Assembly: GCA_948960675.1 (NCBI GenBank)
Contig: CARDPF010000010.1
Coordinates: 1 to 22,872 of the forward strand
Length of the DNA: 22,872 nucleotides
Source of the DNA: an uncultured Eisenbergiella sp.
GTDB lineage: Bacteria > Bacillota > Clostridia > Lachnospirales > Lachnospiraceae
Reading direction: 5' to 3'
Part shown: in pieces, positions 1-7,889 of the stretch
Position numbering within the stretch: position 1 is the first letter of the stretch
Layout of the letters: the number at the start of each line of letters is the position of its first letter
The notes under the pieces: generated by a model
Database searches by the model: none
Seen by the model: the letters and a program-made list of their open reading frames with translations, nothing else
Told to the model about the DNA's origin: nothing
Program-made: the position numbers and the translations under genes

Positions 1-762
1 CGTGCGGTGAATGGCATCAATCAAAATACCGATCTCCGACTCATCCGCTTTCAGGGAAAACTCCGCATGCAGATTGCCATTGGCAATCTCGTTCATCTGC
101 CGTTCAATCGCTAAAATAGGGGCGATGACTTTCTTTGTACTGTAACGGCTGGAAATAATCTGTAGAACGACGGTAACGCCGATAAAAACCCAGACCAGAA
201 CATTCAAACCGACGATGATAACGTTTAGCCGGGCAATATCTTTTGCCGTACGCGTCTCCAGCGACGCAAAAAACTGTTCCTTCAGGGTGCTGATCTCCCC
301 GATGCTGGACGCATATTCCTGCCCGTACACATAGTCCAGGGCAGACTGCAAATCCCCACTGGCCGCCCGCTCCATGGCCTGTTCCTCCAGCGGGACAAGG
401 CCGTTGGAAATGGAGGACATTTTGTCGATCATGGCCTGTTCTTCCTGTGTGATGCCGATTTCCTGCATCCCCGCCAGACCGGCCTCACGTGACTTGGTGA
501 CATCGACCTCCCGCATGTAGTTGTCAAAGTGCTCCTGTTCCCCTGTGGCCGCATATGCCCGCACCTCATTCGTCAGGTAAGCCGACCCGGACGCAAACAT
601 ATTGGCATAACTGACAAGATCGTAACGGTTTGTGTTCTCTTTATCTATTCTCCCGTTAAAAACGGAAGTGATCAAAAAGGACAATGCCGTTCCTAAAAGC
701 AAAACAATGGCAATCACATTGAAGGCTGTCATCGCGGTGGAATTTTTCATCGCTTTTTTCAT
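1..762 (-). CDS. Methyl-accepting chemotaxis-type receptor, N-terminal part (cut by window edge)
   Basis: I translated this from the reverse strand; it stays open to base 1, so 254 residues are visible and the C-terminus is missing. Residues 11-35 form a first membrane segment, 36-175 an all-helical extracytoplasmic region of the four-helix-bundle sensor type, 179-203 a second membrane segment, and 204-254 the start of a HAMP domain (the ...APILAIERQMNEIANGNL... stretch). This layout is that of chemoreceptors, which sense ligands outside and pass the signal to CheA/CheW through a C-terminal signalling domain; that domain lies beyond the window. The region SAYLTNEVRAYAATG resembles sensor domains of clostridial MCPs as I know them. 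The start ATG at 762 has an AAAGGAAAGGA ribosome site 8 bases upstream; the next ATG (750) lacks one. A sensor kinase or diguanylate cyclase with the same front half cannot be fully excluded. Confidence 0.82.
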   Translation of the reverse strand, partial: MKKAMKNSTAMTAFNVIAIVLLLGTALSFLITSVFNGRIDKENTNRYDLVSYANMFASGSAYLTNEVRAYAATGEQEHFDNYMREVDVTKSREAGLAGMQEIGITQEEQAMIDKMSSISNGLVPLEEQAMERAASGDLQSALDYVYGQEYASSIGEISTLKEQFFASLETRTAKDIARLNVIIVGLNVLVWVFIGVTVVLQIISSRYSTKKVIAPILAIERQMNEIANGNLHAEFSLKADESEIGILIDAIHRT

Positions 763-889
763 AAAAGTCCTTTCCTTTTGCGACAGATCTTTTTACAATT
801 CCGATCAGCCACAAAACTCTTCCCGTACAATTTCCGGCTTTCTCAAGCTCCACAAAAATATTGTAGCTGATTTTGCCACTTTAAGCAAT

Positions 890-918
890 ATATAACTTTT
901 AAACCCACGTAAAGTCAA
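890..918 (-). promoter_or_regulatory. Probable sigma-A promoter of the chemoreceptor gene
   Basis: On the reverse strand TTGACT (913-918) and TTATAT (890-895) are separated by 17 bases. It would give a leader of about 120 bases before the ATG at 762. No convincing sigma-D (flagellar) promoter was seen in this gap, although motility genes often use one. Confidence 0.45.
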
Positions 919-991
919 ATACCCCGCAGCAAGCTGACGGGGCATCAAACTTGCAACGCAGCCACTTGACTCGTTGCTCGCGGGAATAAAG
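905..991 (-). repeat. Interspersed hairpin repeat, copy A
   Basis: Read on the reverse strand, this segment begins with CCGCGAGCAACGAG (preceded by CTTTATTC) and continues with GCGTTGCAAGTTTGATGCCC and a GC-rich hairpin. The same blocks, in the same order, occur at 21531-21661 on the forward strand (CCGCGAGCAATGAG, then GCGTTGCAAGCTTGATACCC and a hairpin). The shared first block matches at 20 of 22 positions. The element lies in the gap between the chemoreceptor gene and the rdgB-alaX fusion. Confidence 0.6.
919..945 (-). terminator. Hairpin after the rdgB-alaX fusion gene
   Basis: CCCCGCAG / CTG-A-CGGGG form a GC-rich stem (CCCCG and CAG pairing with CTG and CGGGG) around a CAAG loop. On the reverse strand it is followed by TATTTGACTTT, a weak T-rich tail, which fits a terminator for the gene ending at 1012. 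It is part of the repeat copy at 905-991. Confidence 0.5.
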
Positions 992-1011
992 TACAATTCA
1001 TCCTCCGAACC

Positions 1012-2817
1012 TTATAAGCCAAACTCCGATGCCAGATAAGCTTCTATGGAGGCACGGCTTGCAGCGGTAAATCCCTGTATCATGGGGTTTCTTCCACCGC
1101 CCCTGCCCTGCAGGGCATGGTTGAACGCCTTTCCAAATCCGGCCATGTCCCGTTCTGCGGAAATCATCACATATTGATAGCCCTCCCTGTCGTCCCCACA
1201 GAAAACCGCCGCAAACCCCGCCTTACGGTGCAGGCCGTCAGCCAGCCTGCGCACATCGGCCGACGAAAGCCCCTTTTCAAACAAAACTGCCGTCCTTTCC
1301 CCCGCGCAAACGGCCTCCACCTTTTGTTCCAAAAGCTGCATCTTAAGTGCACCGTATTCCAAACGCAGGGTATTCATGGATTCCAGAAGCTTCTCCACGC
1401 CTTTTGCCGCATGCTCCGGTTTCACCGACAACAGGGCGGAAATTTTTCCGCAATTTACGGATTTTTCCGCATAGTCCGCCAACGCCTTTTTCCCGATCAG
1501 AACATGCAGGCGGACTCCTTCTTTATAATGCTCGGAACCGATCACCTTAATGGGCCCCACTTCCCCGGTGCGCCTCACATGCGTCCCGCAGCAGGCACAG
1601 CAATCCGCCCCCGGCACCGTCACAATCCGTACTGCACCGTCCAATTCTTTTTTGCTGCGGTAGTCCAGCTTTTTCAATGTCCCTGCATCCGGATATGCCG
1701 CCGCAATTTCCACATTTTCCAACACCTTTTCGTTGGCCGCCCTCTCGGCGGCATCAATCTGTTCCTGCGTAAGCATACCGGAAAAATCCACCGTCACAAA
1801 ATCCTTTCCCATGTGGAAACCGATGTTTCTATAGCCGTGGGTTTGGCAGATAATGCCCGAAAGAATATGCTCCCCGGAATGCTCCCGCATATGCCCGATG
1901 CGGCGTTCCCAGTCAATGTTTCCGCGCACCCTTGCGCCCGTCTTTAGCTTCCCGTCGCACAAATGCCAAACTTCCCGGTCCTTCTCCCAGACATCCAGCA
2001 CCGATACCGTCTGTCCGTCCTGCAGCGTCTGCAGGATGCCCTTGTCGCAGGGCTGCCCGCCCCCCTCCGGATAAAAAGCGGTGCAATCTAAAACCACGCT
2101 ATAGTTTCCCTCCGTCTTTTCACACCGCACCACCACAGCCTCAAAGTCTTTTTGGTAAGCATCCTCGTAGTATAGCCTTCTGGTTCCCTTCCTCTTTTCG
2201 TGTGCGGTTAGCGCTTCCCGAAAGAACCTGCTAAATCCCGTTTTGGAGCTTTCCAGGCCAAATTCCTGTTCGGCATCGTAACAATGCCGCCCCGTCCGGA
2301 TGTCTGCACTGATGGCATCGAGGGGAAAACCTTCCCTCCGCTGTTCCCGCTCCTGCGTCGTCAGGTAAAAAGGCTCCCACAAATATTTTGCCTGACTTTC
2401 ATAAATCTCGTCCTCCGAAAACACAAGACAGACGGCATTTTGATATTGCGCCACGCATTTTCCCCCAAAACGCGCTGCAATTTCCTTATAATGCGCCCGC
2501 ATTTCCTCATCCGTCAGATTCCTGCCCCCCACCCGGCGGACATGCACGCCCGGCTGTTCCCCATCCGGCAGCCCTTCTATAAAAAGCCCGCTGTCTGCGG
2601 AAAATACCGGCCTGTGGCAAGTCCGGTAATAGCATAACGCCTTCTGTCTCGCATTCTCCAACGGTTGATTCCCGCTCTCCTGCGGCTCCTCCCAGACGCA
2701 GTCCAAATCCTTAAGCCCGATCAGTTCGATTTCCTCAATATCCTTCAGATATGTCTGCATCATCGAAAATTTTGCGGCGTTTCCCGTCCCGTATAACAAT
2801 ACCGTTTTTTCTGCCAT
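1012..2817 (-). CDS. Fusion of RdgB/HAM1-type NTP pyrophosphatase and AlaX-type alanyl-tRNA editing protein
   Basis: A 601-residue protein with two quality-control enzymes in one chain. Residues 1-200 match the ITP/XTP pyrophosphatase family: substrate-loop motif GTGNAAK (10-16), EEPQESGNQPLENARQKA (43-60) and the catalytic ADSGL (74-78). The usual GFGYDPxF block is replaced by EGFPLDAIS (162-170), as in a divergent clostridial branch. Residues 214-601 match AlaX-L: GGGQP (252-256), zinc ligands HSGEH (H313, H317) and CCGTH (C409, H413), and a DHHA1-like tail with GRGGGR (571-576). The first part would hydrolyse non-canonical purine NTPs; the second would deacylate Ser/Gly-tRNA(Ala). LYYEDAY at 215 is where stand-alone AlaX proteins usually begin. 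The gene starts 18 bases after the DUF2804 stop; its ATG has a GGAGG only at a long spacing of 14, so coupling is likely. The single frame is clean, so this is a true fusion and not an assembly shadow. Confidence 0.88.
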   Translation of the reverse strand: MAEKTVLLYGTGNAAKFSMMQTYLKDIEEIELIGLKDLDCVWEEPQESGNQPLENARQKALCYYRTCHRPVFSADSGLFIEGLPDGEQPGVHVRRVGGRNLTDEEMRAHYKEIAARFGGKCVAQYQNAVCLVFSEDEIYESQAKYLWEPFYLTTQEREQRREGFPLDAISADIRTGRHCYDAEQEFGLESSKTGFSRFFREALTAHEKRKGTRRLYYEDAYQKDFEAVVVRCEKTEGNYSVVLDCTAFYPEGGGQPCDKGILQTLQDGQTVSVLDVWEKDREVWHLCDGKLKTGARVRGNIDWERRIGHMREHSGEHILSGIICQTHGYRNIGFHMGKDFVTVDFSGMLTQEQIDAAERAANEKVLENVEIAAAYPDAGTLKKLDYRSKKELDGAVRIVTVPGADCCACCGTHVRRTGEVGPIKVIGSEHYKEGVRLHVLIGKKALADYAEKSVNCGKISALLSVKPEHAAKGVEKLLESMNTLRLEYGALKMQLLEQKVEAVCAGERTAVLFEKGLSSADVRRLADGLHRKAGFAAVFCGDDREGYQYVMISAERDMAGFGKAFNHALQGRGGGRNPMIQGFTAASRASIEAYLASEFGL

Positions 2818-2835
2818 AATCCCAAAAACCGCCTC

Positions 2836-3837
2836 CTACCAATTGTTCACCGCATGCTCCGCAAAGGATACCACGTCCCCGACCTTCAAAACCGTTCCGT
2901 CGTCCAGCACGGCTTTGCCGCTAAATGTCCCAAACATCTGATGACAGCAGTTATCGACCCACAAAAGCTTCGTCACCGTCGTCCGGTCATAACATGGCGT
3001 CAGTGTCAAATCCAAACGTCCCTCCCGGTCTTTCAAATGCCAGGGCTGCATGTATTCCTCCCCCAGCACAAAATCCACCTTGCCCAGCTTATGGCTTTTT
3101 CCCCCATAAAAAAGCATATTCTCGCTGGCCGTGTCCGTATTGCCAAAGCCGCATCCCAAATTAAAACCGAACATTTCCCCGTCCAAATATCCGGTTGCGT
3201 TGCTCCAATACCATTCATTGTGAAACGGCCAGACTCCCCTGCCCCAGTCCAGAATACCGAAAGAATCTTCCTTATGAAAAGTCCACTCTTCCTGTCCGGC
3301 CCGTACCACCCCTTCTGCCGTCATACAGTTGATCTTGTGATTATAGTAAAAAGCGCGGGGCGACTCGTCAAAAGGCAGATTGATGACCAAAGAATCCGGA
3401 TTGCAGCGCCGCAAACGGACCAAAACGTCCACCTTCCCCCAGCTGCAGGTGAGGATACGCTCCTCCCCCTTTGCCTCAAATCCCATAAACACACCGCCTT
3501 TGTCATAAACAAGGGCATGATCACATTCCGTATTTTCCGGCATATGCAGGGAGCCAAAGGGCAGGGCAAGGATTTTGCTCAAATCCAACAGCCTCTCCCC
3601 TTTTACAAAATCAAACAGCATCAGGCTGACCTGCCCCGCATAAGCGGCATGCCCGATGGTGAGCTGCAGGCATAACCGGTCGTTGGATACCTGATAAAAA
3701 TCCCATTCCTTTACCCGCCACGGCATTGCCCGAATATCGCCCCGGCGGTATACCAACGTGCTTTTTCTGGAAAACCCCGGGTTGGGATGCCCCTTCTTGT
3801 CCAAAACCGGCCCTCTCTCCAACAATTCTTTTTCCAT
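2836..3837 (-). CDS. DUF2804 family protein
   Basis: A 333-residue protein that I recognise as DUF2804 from the opening KGxPNPGFSRKSTLVYRR, the DWGRGVWPFHNEWYW block and the late ...DRTTVTKLLWVDNCCHQMFGTFSG region. The family is a beta-rich, soluble fold with no settled biochemical role. The D-W-G-R-G-x-W segment is the best conserved part and may line a binding pocket; that is inference. No signal peptide or membrane segment is visible, so it should be cytoplasmic. I chose the ATG at 3837 over one 33 bases upstream because a GGGAGGGCAGGGG ribosome site sits just before it. It is first in an operon with the rdgB-alaX fusion, 18 bases downstream, under the promoter at 3888-3916. Confidence 0.82.
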   Translation of the reverse strand: MEKELLERGPVLDKKGHPNPGFSRKSTLVYRRGDIRAMPWRVKEWDFYQVSNDRLCLQLTIGHAAYAGQVSLMLFDFVKGERLLDLSKILALPFGSLHMPENTECDHALVYDKGGVFMGFEAKGEERILTCSWGKVDVLVRLRRCNPDSLVINLPFDESPRAFYYNHKINCMTAEGVVRAGQEEWTFHKEDSFGILDWGRGVWPFHNEWYWSNATGYLDGEMFGFNLGCGFGNTDTASENMLFYGGKSHKLGKVDFVLGEEYMQPWHLKDREGRLDLTLTPCYDRTTVTKLLWVDNCCHQMFGTFSGKAVLDDGTVLKVGDVVSFAEHAVNNW

Positions 3838-3887
3838 ACCCCTGCCCTCCCATCCACACATCCACAACAAAATTGCTCCATAAATCC

Positions 3888-3916
3888 ACTATAGCATCGG
3901 CGATACCATTTGTCCA
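3888..3916 (-). promoter_or_regulatory. Sigma-A promoter of the DUF2804/rdgB-alaX operon
   Basis: Reverse-strand TGGACA (3911-3916) and TATAGT (3888-3893) are separated by exactly 17 bases. Transcription would start near 3881, about 45 bases before the chosen DUF2804 start codon. Confidence 0.6.
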
Positions 3917-3956
3917 GTGGCAACCATTCGGCCGGCAAGGTCATATGATAAGCCGT

Positions 3957-4002
3957 GTTACTATTCACGGTCTTTGGGCCGCTCACAGTAACGAACTGTA
4001 AC
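3957..4002. repeat. Small imperfect palindrome carrying the GTTRCTRTTCACGG motif
   Basis: The segment begins GTTACTATTCACGG and ends CACAGTAACGAACTGTAAC, so its outer ends (GTTAC / GTAAC) are inverted copies and it folds back on itself around GGGCC. The 14-base motif also occurs at 8373-8386 and 22751-22764, each time between genes. Here it lies between two divergent promoters, for DUF2804 and the SGNH hydrolase. Confidence 0.55.
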
Positions 4003-4032
4003 CTTCATGGGAATCAATTTCCATACAGGGGA

Positions 4033-4060
4033 TTGTATAACCGGACGGAATACGATATAA
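4033..4060 (+). promoter_or_regulatory. Sigma-A promoter of the secreted SGNH hydrolase
   Basis: TTGTAT (4033-4038) and a consensus TATAAT (4055-4060) are 16 bases apart. The start point would be near 4067, giving a leader of about 50 bases with a GGAG ribosome site before the ATG at 4116. Confidence 0.65.
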
Positions 4061-4115
4061 TACAGGGAAAACGTTTTTTGCGAAAGATGCTATGTAAGAC
4101 CATGGAGAATTACCA

Positions 4116-5138
4116 ATGAAAAAGAAATATATTTACGGACTGCTGTCAGCGCTTTTATTCCTGCTGCTGTCAGGCATGGCCGTACAGGCCAAGTCCGCAC
4201 ACCCTTATGAAAAGCTGCAAACAAATCGTCCTGTACGGATTGCCGTTTTCGGGGACAGCATTGCGGACAAAACCGGCGTGGAACCTGCGCTTTCCTGGGA
4301 TTCCCTGCTTTATGACTGGCTGCTTGACACCTATCCCGCCCCCATTGTGCTGGACAGCTATGCCATCGGCGGTACTTCCAGCTATACCGGCTACTATCAA
4401 AGCGAAACCGCCATGCACAAAAACATCCGGAAAAACGGCAGTTACGACCTAATTCTCATTTGCTACGGGCAAAATGACAGCCCTGATAATTTTGGCCTCT
4501 ATTATGAAGCCATGCTCCGCAGTATCCTGCGGCAAAATCCCTCCTGCCGCTTAATTACGATACTGGAAAGCAGCCAGCAGATCTACACGGAGAAAATGCT
4601 GGAAATCATTCGTCTCTCCGGCCTGTACGATGCGGATATTGCCGATACCATCGGCGCTTTTTCCCTCTCGGAGTTTTCCTTTACACAGCTTACGCCGGAC
4701 GGCACGCATCCCGATGCGCAGGGACACCGCATTTATTTTGAAACCATCCGTTCGGTTATCGAAAGCGGCGTTACCGCCAATAAAAATGCCTCTTTTCTGG
4801 CCACGCCCTCCAATCCCTTCGTCTCGCTGTTTGAAGACTATACCTTTATCCCGCTGGAAAAATGCAGGACGGACGACGGCCAATACCGCATTACGCCAAA
4901 AACCCCCACCCTCGGCATCCTCTACCAAAAATTTCCCGGCGGAAGCGATATCTGGCTGGAATTTTCCACCGGGGAAGTCTGGGCCGACACAGGCGATACC
5001 ACCGTCATCAAAAAATGGACGATGGCCGCCCCCGTGGGACTGCTCATTGCCCCAAACACCACGCTTTCCCTGCAGTATGAGGAAGGCATTGAGGATACGG
5101 TTCTCGGTTTTATCTGCTCCGGCCACCTGCCGTATTAA
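4116..5138 (+). CDS. Secreted SGNH-fold hydrolase (GDSL-like esterase)
   Basis: A 340-residue protein with a clear signal peptide (MKKK, hydrophobic 6-22, cleavage probably after VQA-K near 25). The SGNH blocks are all present: block I FGDSI with nucleophile S48, block II glycine in GGTSS (85-89), block III GQND with N120, and block V DGTH with D195 and H198. The catalytic domain ends near 225; residues 226-340 form a beta-rich tail of unknown role, perhaps substrate binding. It should act outside the cell as an esterase or acetylesterase on glycans or the envelope; the substrate cannot be read from the sequence. The leader lacks a lipobox cysteine, so it is probably released. It has its own promoter and a strong terminator, and stands convergent to the blaR1-like gene. 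Confidence 0.83.
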   Translation: MKKKYIYGLLSALLFLLLSGMAVQAKSAHPYEKLQTNRPVRIAVFGDSIADKTGVEPALSWDSLLYDWLLDTYPAPIVLDSYAIGGTSSYTGYYQSETAMHKNIRKNGSYDLILICYGQNDSPDNFGLYYEAMLRSILRQNPSCRLITILESSQQIYTEKMLEIIRLSGLYDADIADTIGAFSLSEFSFTQLTPDGTHPDAQGHRIYFETIRSVIESGVTANKNASFLATPSNPFVSLFEDYTFIPLEKCRTDDGQYRITPKTPTLGILYQKFPGGSDIWLEFSTGEVWADTGDTTVIKKWTMAAPVGLLIAPNTTLSLQYEEGIEDTVLGFICSGHLPY

Positions 5139-5140
5139 GA

Positions 5141-5177
5141 GGAGGGATTGGTTTCCCAATCCCTCCGTTTGGTTTTT
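5141..5177 (+). terminator. Intrinsic terminator after the SGNH hydrolase
   Basis: A perfect 11-bp stem GGAGGGATTGG / CCAATCCCTCC with a GTTT-type loop (5141-5166) is followed by GTTTGGTTTTT. The stem starts two bases after the SGNH stop codon and its T-tail ends at the stop of the convergent blaR1-like gene, so it separates the two transcription units. Confidence 0.85.
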
Positions 5178-7873
5178 CAGCTTGCCGACAGCTTATAAAA
5201 ATCATATTCCTCCAGGGAAAAGGTTTCCCTATCGTATACCACCCGCGCGCCCAATACCCAGTCATCATACAGGCTGGTTGCATATCCCTGTACCACAATT
5301 CCCGGCGCAATCTGCAAATATAATTCGTCACCCTGTGGGATAAAGCTCACAATGTCGCCGAAAGAAACGTCCTCATAAATTCCGTCCTCCCCCAAAAGGG
5401 AGCGCAAATCCATTTCCCCAATCAAACGGTTTTTATTTTTCTCGCGGAAGGAGAGCATCCCGGTTCCCGCATCATAAGAATATGCCACTTCGTCCCCGAT
5501 CTGCTGCAAAAACACCGTATTCTCCTTCGCCTCCCAGCTGCCGTCCTTGCGCCTCTCCAGCATGAAAAGCTGTTCCGCCGAAAGGCCGGTGCCGGTGTAA
5601 GCCAGCAAAATTACCGCCAGTTCCTCCTCCCCGTCCCCGTCGTAATCCCGTTGAATCAAATTGGGCAAAACCATGCGCGGGCTGGTATAATACCAGTCAA
5701 AATACTGGCATCTGCCTTCCGTCCACAAAAGGACCCCTTTCATGACACCTTGGGACACCATCCCGTACATGACGCTGCCCTCATCATCGGTTGCAGCGAC
5801 TCTCACCAGCATATCGGAGCCTTCCGATAGGGATGCCGTCATCTCATCCACACCCACGCTGTCTGCCGCCAGTCTGTCCGGATGTTCCTCATAATAGCGG
5901 TACCGTTTGGCTTTTCCCAGTTCTTCGGTATACGCATCTTCCTCCAAAATGTCTTCTACCACCCAAATATCGGATTTTTGAACCGTACCGTCCTTTGCCC
6001 CAACGGAAGGATGGCTTAGGCAGATTACATCCGTGGCGCCGTCCGCAAACTCCCACCGCAGACACACCCGGTCCTCCCATGGGCTTTCCACTGTAACCGC
6101 CCTTCCTCCTTCCAGATATAAATGATACGCTGCAGCCGTTTCCGGCTGCCTCCACGCATCGTTTAAGCCGGAGCCACTACTCTCCTGCCAAAGCAGCTGC
6201 CCTGCCCAGGTATTTTCCCCCGCTGTTTCATGGAACATATCCAGCGGGGTATCGGCAAAGCGGTATCCCACACCGTACAGCCCGCCATATTCCTGATCGG
6301 ATTCATAGGCAAAACGCTCGCGAAACGCTTCCGCAGAACGGACAGGCTCCGTATCCGTTTTCCACCCCGCCACCCGGTACGCATCGTCCCTGCGGGTCAG
6401 GGTCAAAACCTCCCGCCACGGCAGCACCCGGGGATCGGATGTATTGGCATAATAGTAAATAATCGCTTCGTTTCGGTCATAGGCATAACAAATCCAATAA
6501 TCCTCATTCCACGGCCAGGGGGAAGACCAGCCGTACGTATAAGCGCCCTCCGGCTCTTTATAGGAATCCATTTTCGCCGGATCGTCCACCAGCGCCGCAA
6601 GCGCAGCCCCGTCCCGGCCCACCGTGGCCGATGCCCATTGCCGCGCCAGCGCCAGAATTTCTTCCCCCCGCTGCGCCGGTTTCAGGCTTGCCGTATCCGT
6701 ATTTTGCCCCGCTCCCAAACCGTCTGCGCTTTCCGTTTCGGCCTCATCCCCCGGCTGCGTTTGGGCAGGCAAATCGTTTTGCGTTTCCGGTATAGTCTGG
6801 GATTCCTCCTTAGCCGGTACCGGATCTGTCAGCAAAAACACCGCCGCCAGCGCAATCGCCAAAACCGCAAGTCCGCCAAATACCGGCGCCGTTTTCTTTC
6901 CCTTGAGGATATGCCGAACCCGGCTCTCGGTATTGCTCTCCCCAAACGCCACCGGAAACAAAAGCCCACTCTTTTTCATCGAAAAGCGTAAAATTGTCAA
7001 CGCGTATTCCTTGCGCGCCGAACCGCTGCACCGCCGCAGAACGCTTTCGTCGCAAAACATTTCCATATCCTTTTGCGCCAGCGCCACCGCCATCCAGACA
7101 AGGGGATTAAACCAATGTAAAACCAATGCGGCCTGCCACAAAAAACGCACCCAAAGATCCCCGTGCCGGATATGCATACGCTCATGGCGCAAAACATAAT
7201 CGCGTTGTGTTTCCTCCATCCCTGCAGGCAGGTATATCGTAGGCCGCAAGATGCCGCAGACATAAGGCTCTACAATGCGCGTGCTTTCTGCGACCCGGAC
7301 GCCGTCCATCGCTACTTTCGCAAACCCACGCACTTTTTCCTTCCACCGGATATATTGCATCAGGTAAGTTGCCGCCAGCCATACCGCACCGGCCAGCCAT
7401 ACCAGACTCACCCAAATCCCATATTCCTTCCAAATGCCTGCAAGAACGCGGGGCACGCTCCCACCTTCCATAAAGCGGTTCGCCTGCCCACCTCCCGGGG
7501 CATGCGTATCCCCACCCTCTCCTCCTGCCGCCTGACTGCCGTCCGGAATGCTTACCGCCTGTATCTGCACTGCGCCCCCGTGACCGGCGGTTATGGGATT
7601 TCCGGAAACCGCTTCCCCTCCCCCGCCCATGTGCACGGCATTGTCCCGGTTCTCCTGTATTGCCTCCCCCTGCCAGACGGCCCCGTCCGGCATCAGGCTG
7701 AAACTGCTGCCCACTGTCACCGGGCAGAGCAGCCGAAAGAGCACCAACAGCCAAAGGGCACAGGAATACCCTTTTGGAAGCCGCCGAAATACCATCCGCA
7801 GCAATAGCACCACGCCAGTCACGATCGCCGCCTCTGCGGACATCCCCAAAACCCATAAAACCAGTCTTTCCAT
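5177..7873 (-). CDS. BlaR1-type M56 membrane metallopeptidase with a non-penicillin-binding C-terminal domain
   Basis: An 898-residue signalling protease. Residues 1-350 are the M56 (BlaR1/MecR1) module: membrane segments near 3-25, 37-52, 152-173 and 242-262, the zinc site HERMH (230-234), the partner CDES (274-277), then a last membrane segment at 331-348. In the known system the activated protease inactivates the MecI/BlaI repressor. The outer part (350-898) is unlike BlaR1: I see no S-x-x-K penicilloylation site followed by SxN and KTG. It has a Pro/Gln/Glu linker, an ARQWASATVGRD region resembling NTF2-like lipoprotein domains, and an FG-GAP-like DYDGDGEEEL segment (743-752) that could bind calcium. 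The ligand is unknown. The ATG at 7873 has a GGGGGAATGGGAA ribosome site; an upstream in-frame ATG at 7903 overlaps mecI. The gap to mecI is 16 bases, so the two form an operon. Confidence 0.88.
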   Translation of the reverse strand: MERLVLWVLGMSAEAAIVTGVVLLLRMVFRRLPKGYSCALWLLVLFRLLCPVTVGSSFSLMPDGAVWQGEAIQENRDNAVHMGGGGEAVSGNPITAGHGGAVQIQAVSIPDGSQAAGGEGGDTHAPGGGQANRFMEGGSVPRVLAGIWKEYGIWVSLVWLAGAVWLAATYLMQYIRWKEKVRGFAKVAMDGVRVAESTRIVEPYVCGILRPTIYLPAGMEETQRDYVLRHERMHIRHGDLWVRFLWQAALVLHWFNPLVWMAVALAQKDMEMFCDESVLRRCSGSARKEYALTILRFSMKKSGLLFPVAFGESNTESRVRHILKGKKTAPVFGGLAVLAIALAAVFLLTDPVPAKEESQTIPETQNDLPAQTQPGDEAETESADGLGAGQNTDTASLKPAQRGEEILALARQWASATVGRDGAALAALVDDPAKMDSYKEPEGAYTYGWSSPWPWNEDYWICYAYDRNEAIIYYYANTSDPRVLPWREVLTLTRRDDAYRVAGWKTDTEPVRSAEAFRERFAYESDQEYGGLYGVGYRFADTPLDMFHETAGENTWAGQLLWQESSGSGLNDAWRQPETAAAYHLYLEGGRAVTVESPWEDRVCLRWEFADGATDVICLSHPSVGAKDGTVQKSDIWVVEDILEEDAYTEELGKAKRYRYYEEHPDRLAADSVGVDEMTASLSEGSDMLVRVAATDDEGSVMYGMVSQGVMKGVLLWTEGRCQYFDWYYTSPRMVLPNLIQRDYDGDGEEELAVILLAYTGTGLSAEQLFMLERRKDGSWEAKENTVFLQQIGDEVAYSYDAGTGMLSFREKNKNRLIGEMDLRSLLGEDGIYEDVSFGDIVSFIPQGDELYLQIAPGIVVQGYATSLYDDWVLGARVVYDRETFSLEEYDFYKLSAS

Positions 7874-7889
7874 TTCCCATTCCCCCGTG

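Noticed and set aside
1117..1947. 276-codon forward frame opposite the AlaX part of the fusion
   Set aside because: Antisense to intact zinc-site and DHHA1-like motifs; no ribosome site and no recognisable domain.
4116..5138. Secreted SGNH hydrolase as a target of the MecI/BlaR1 pair
   Set aside because: Its promoter at 4033-4060 has no copy of the 16-bp dyad, and the genes are convergent with a terminator between them.
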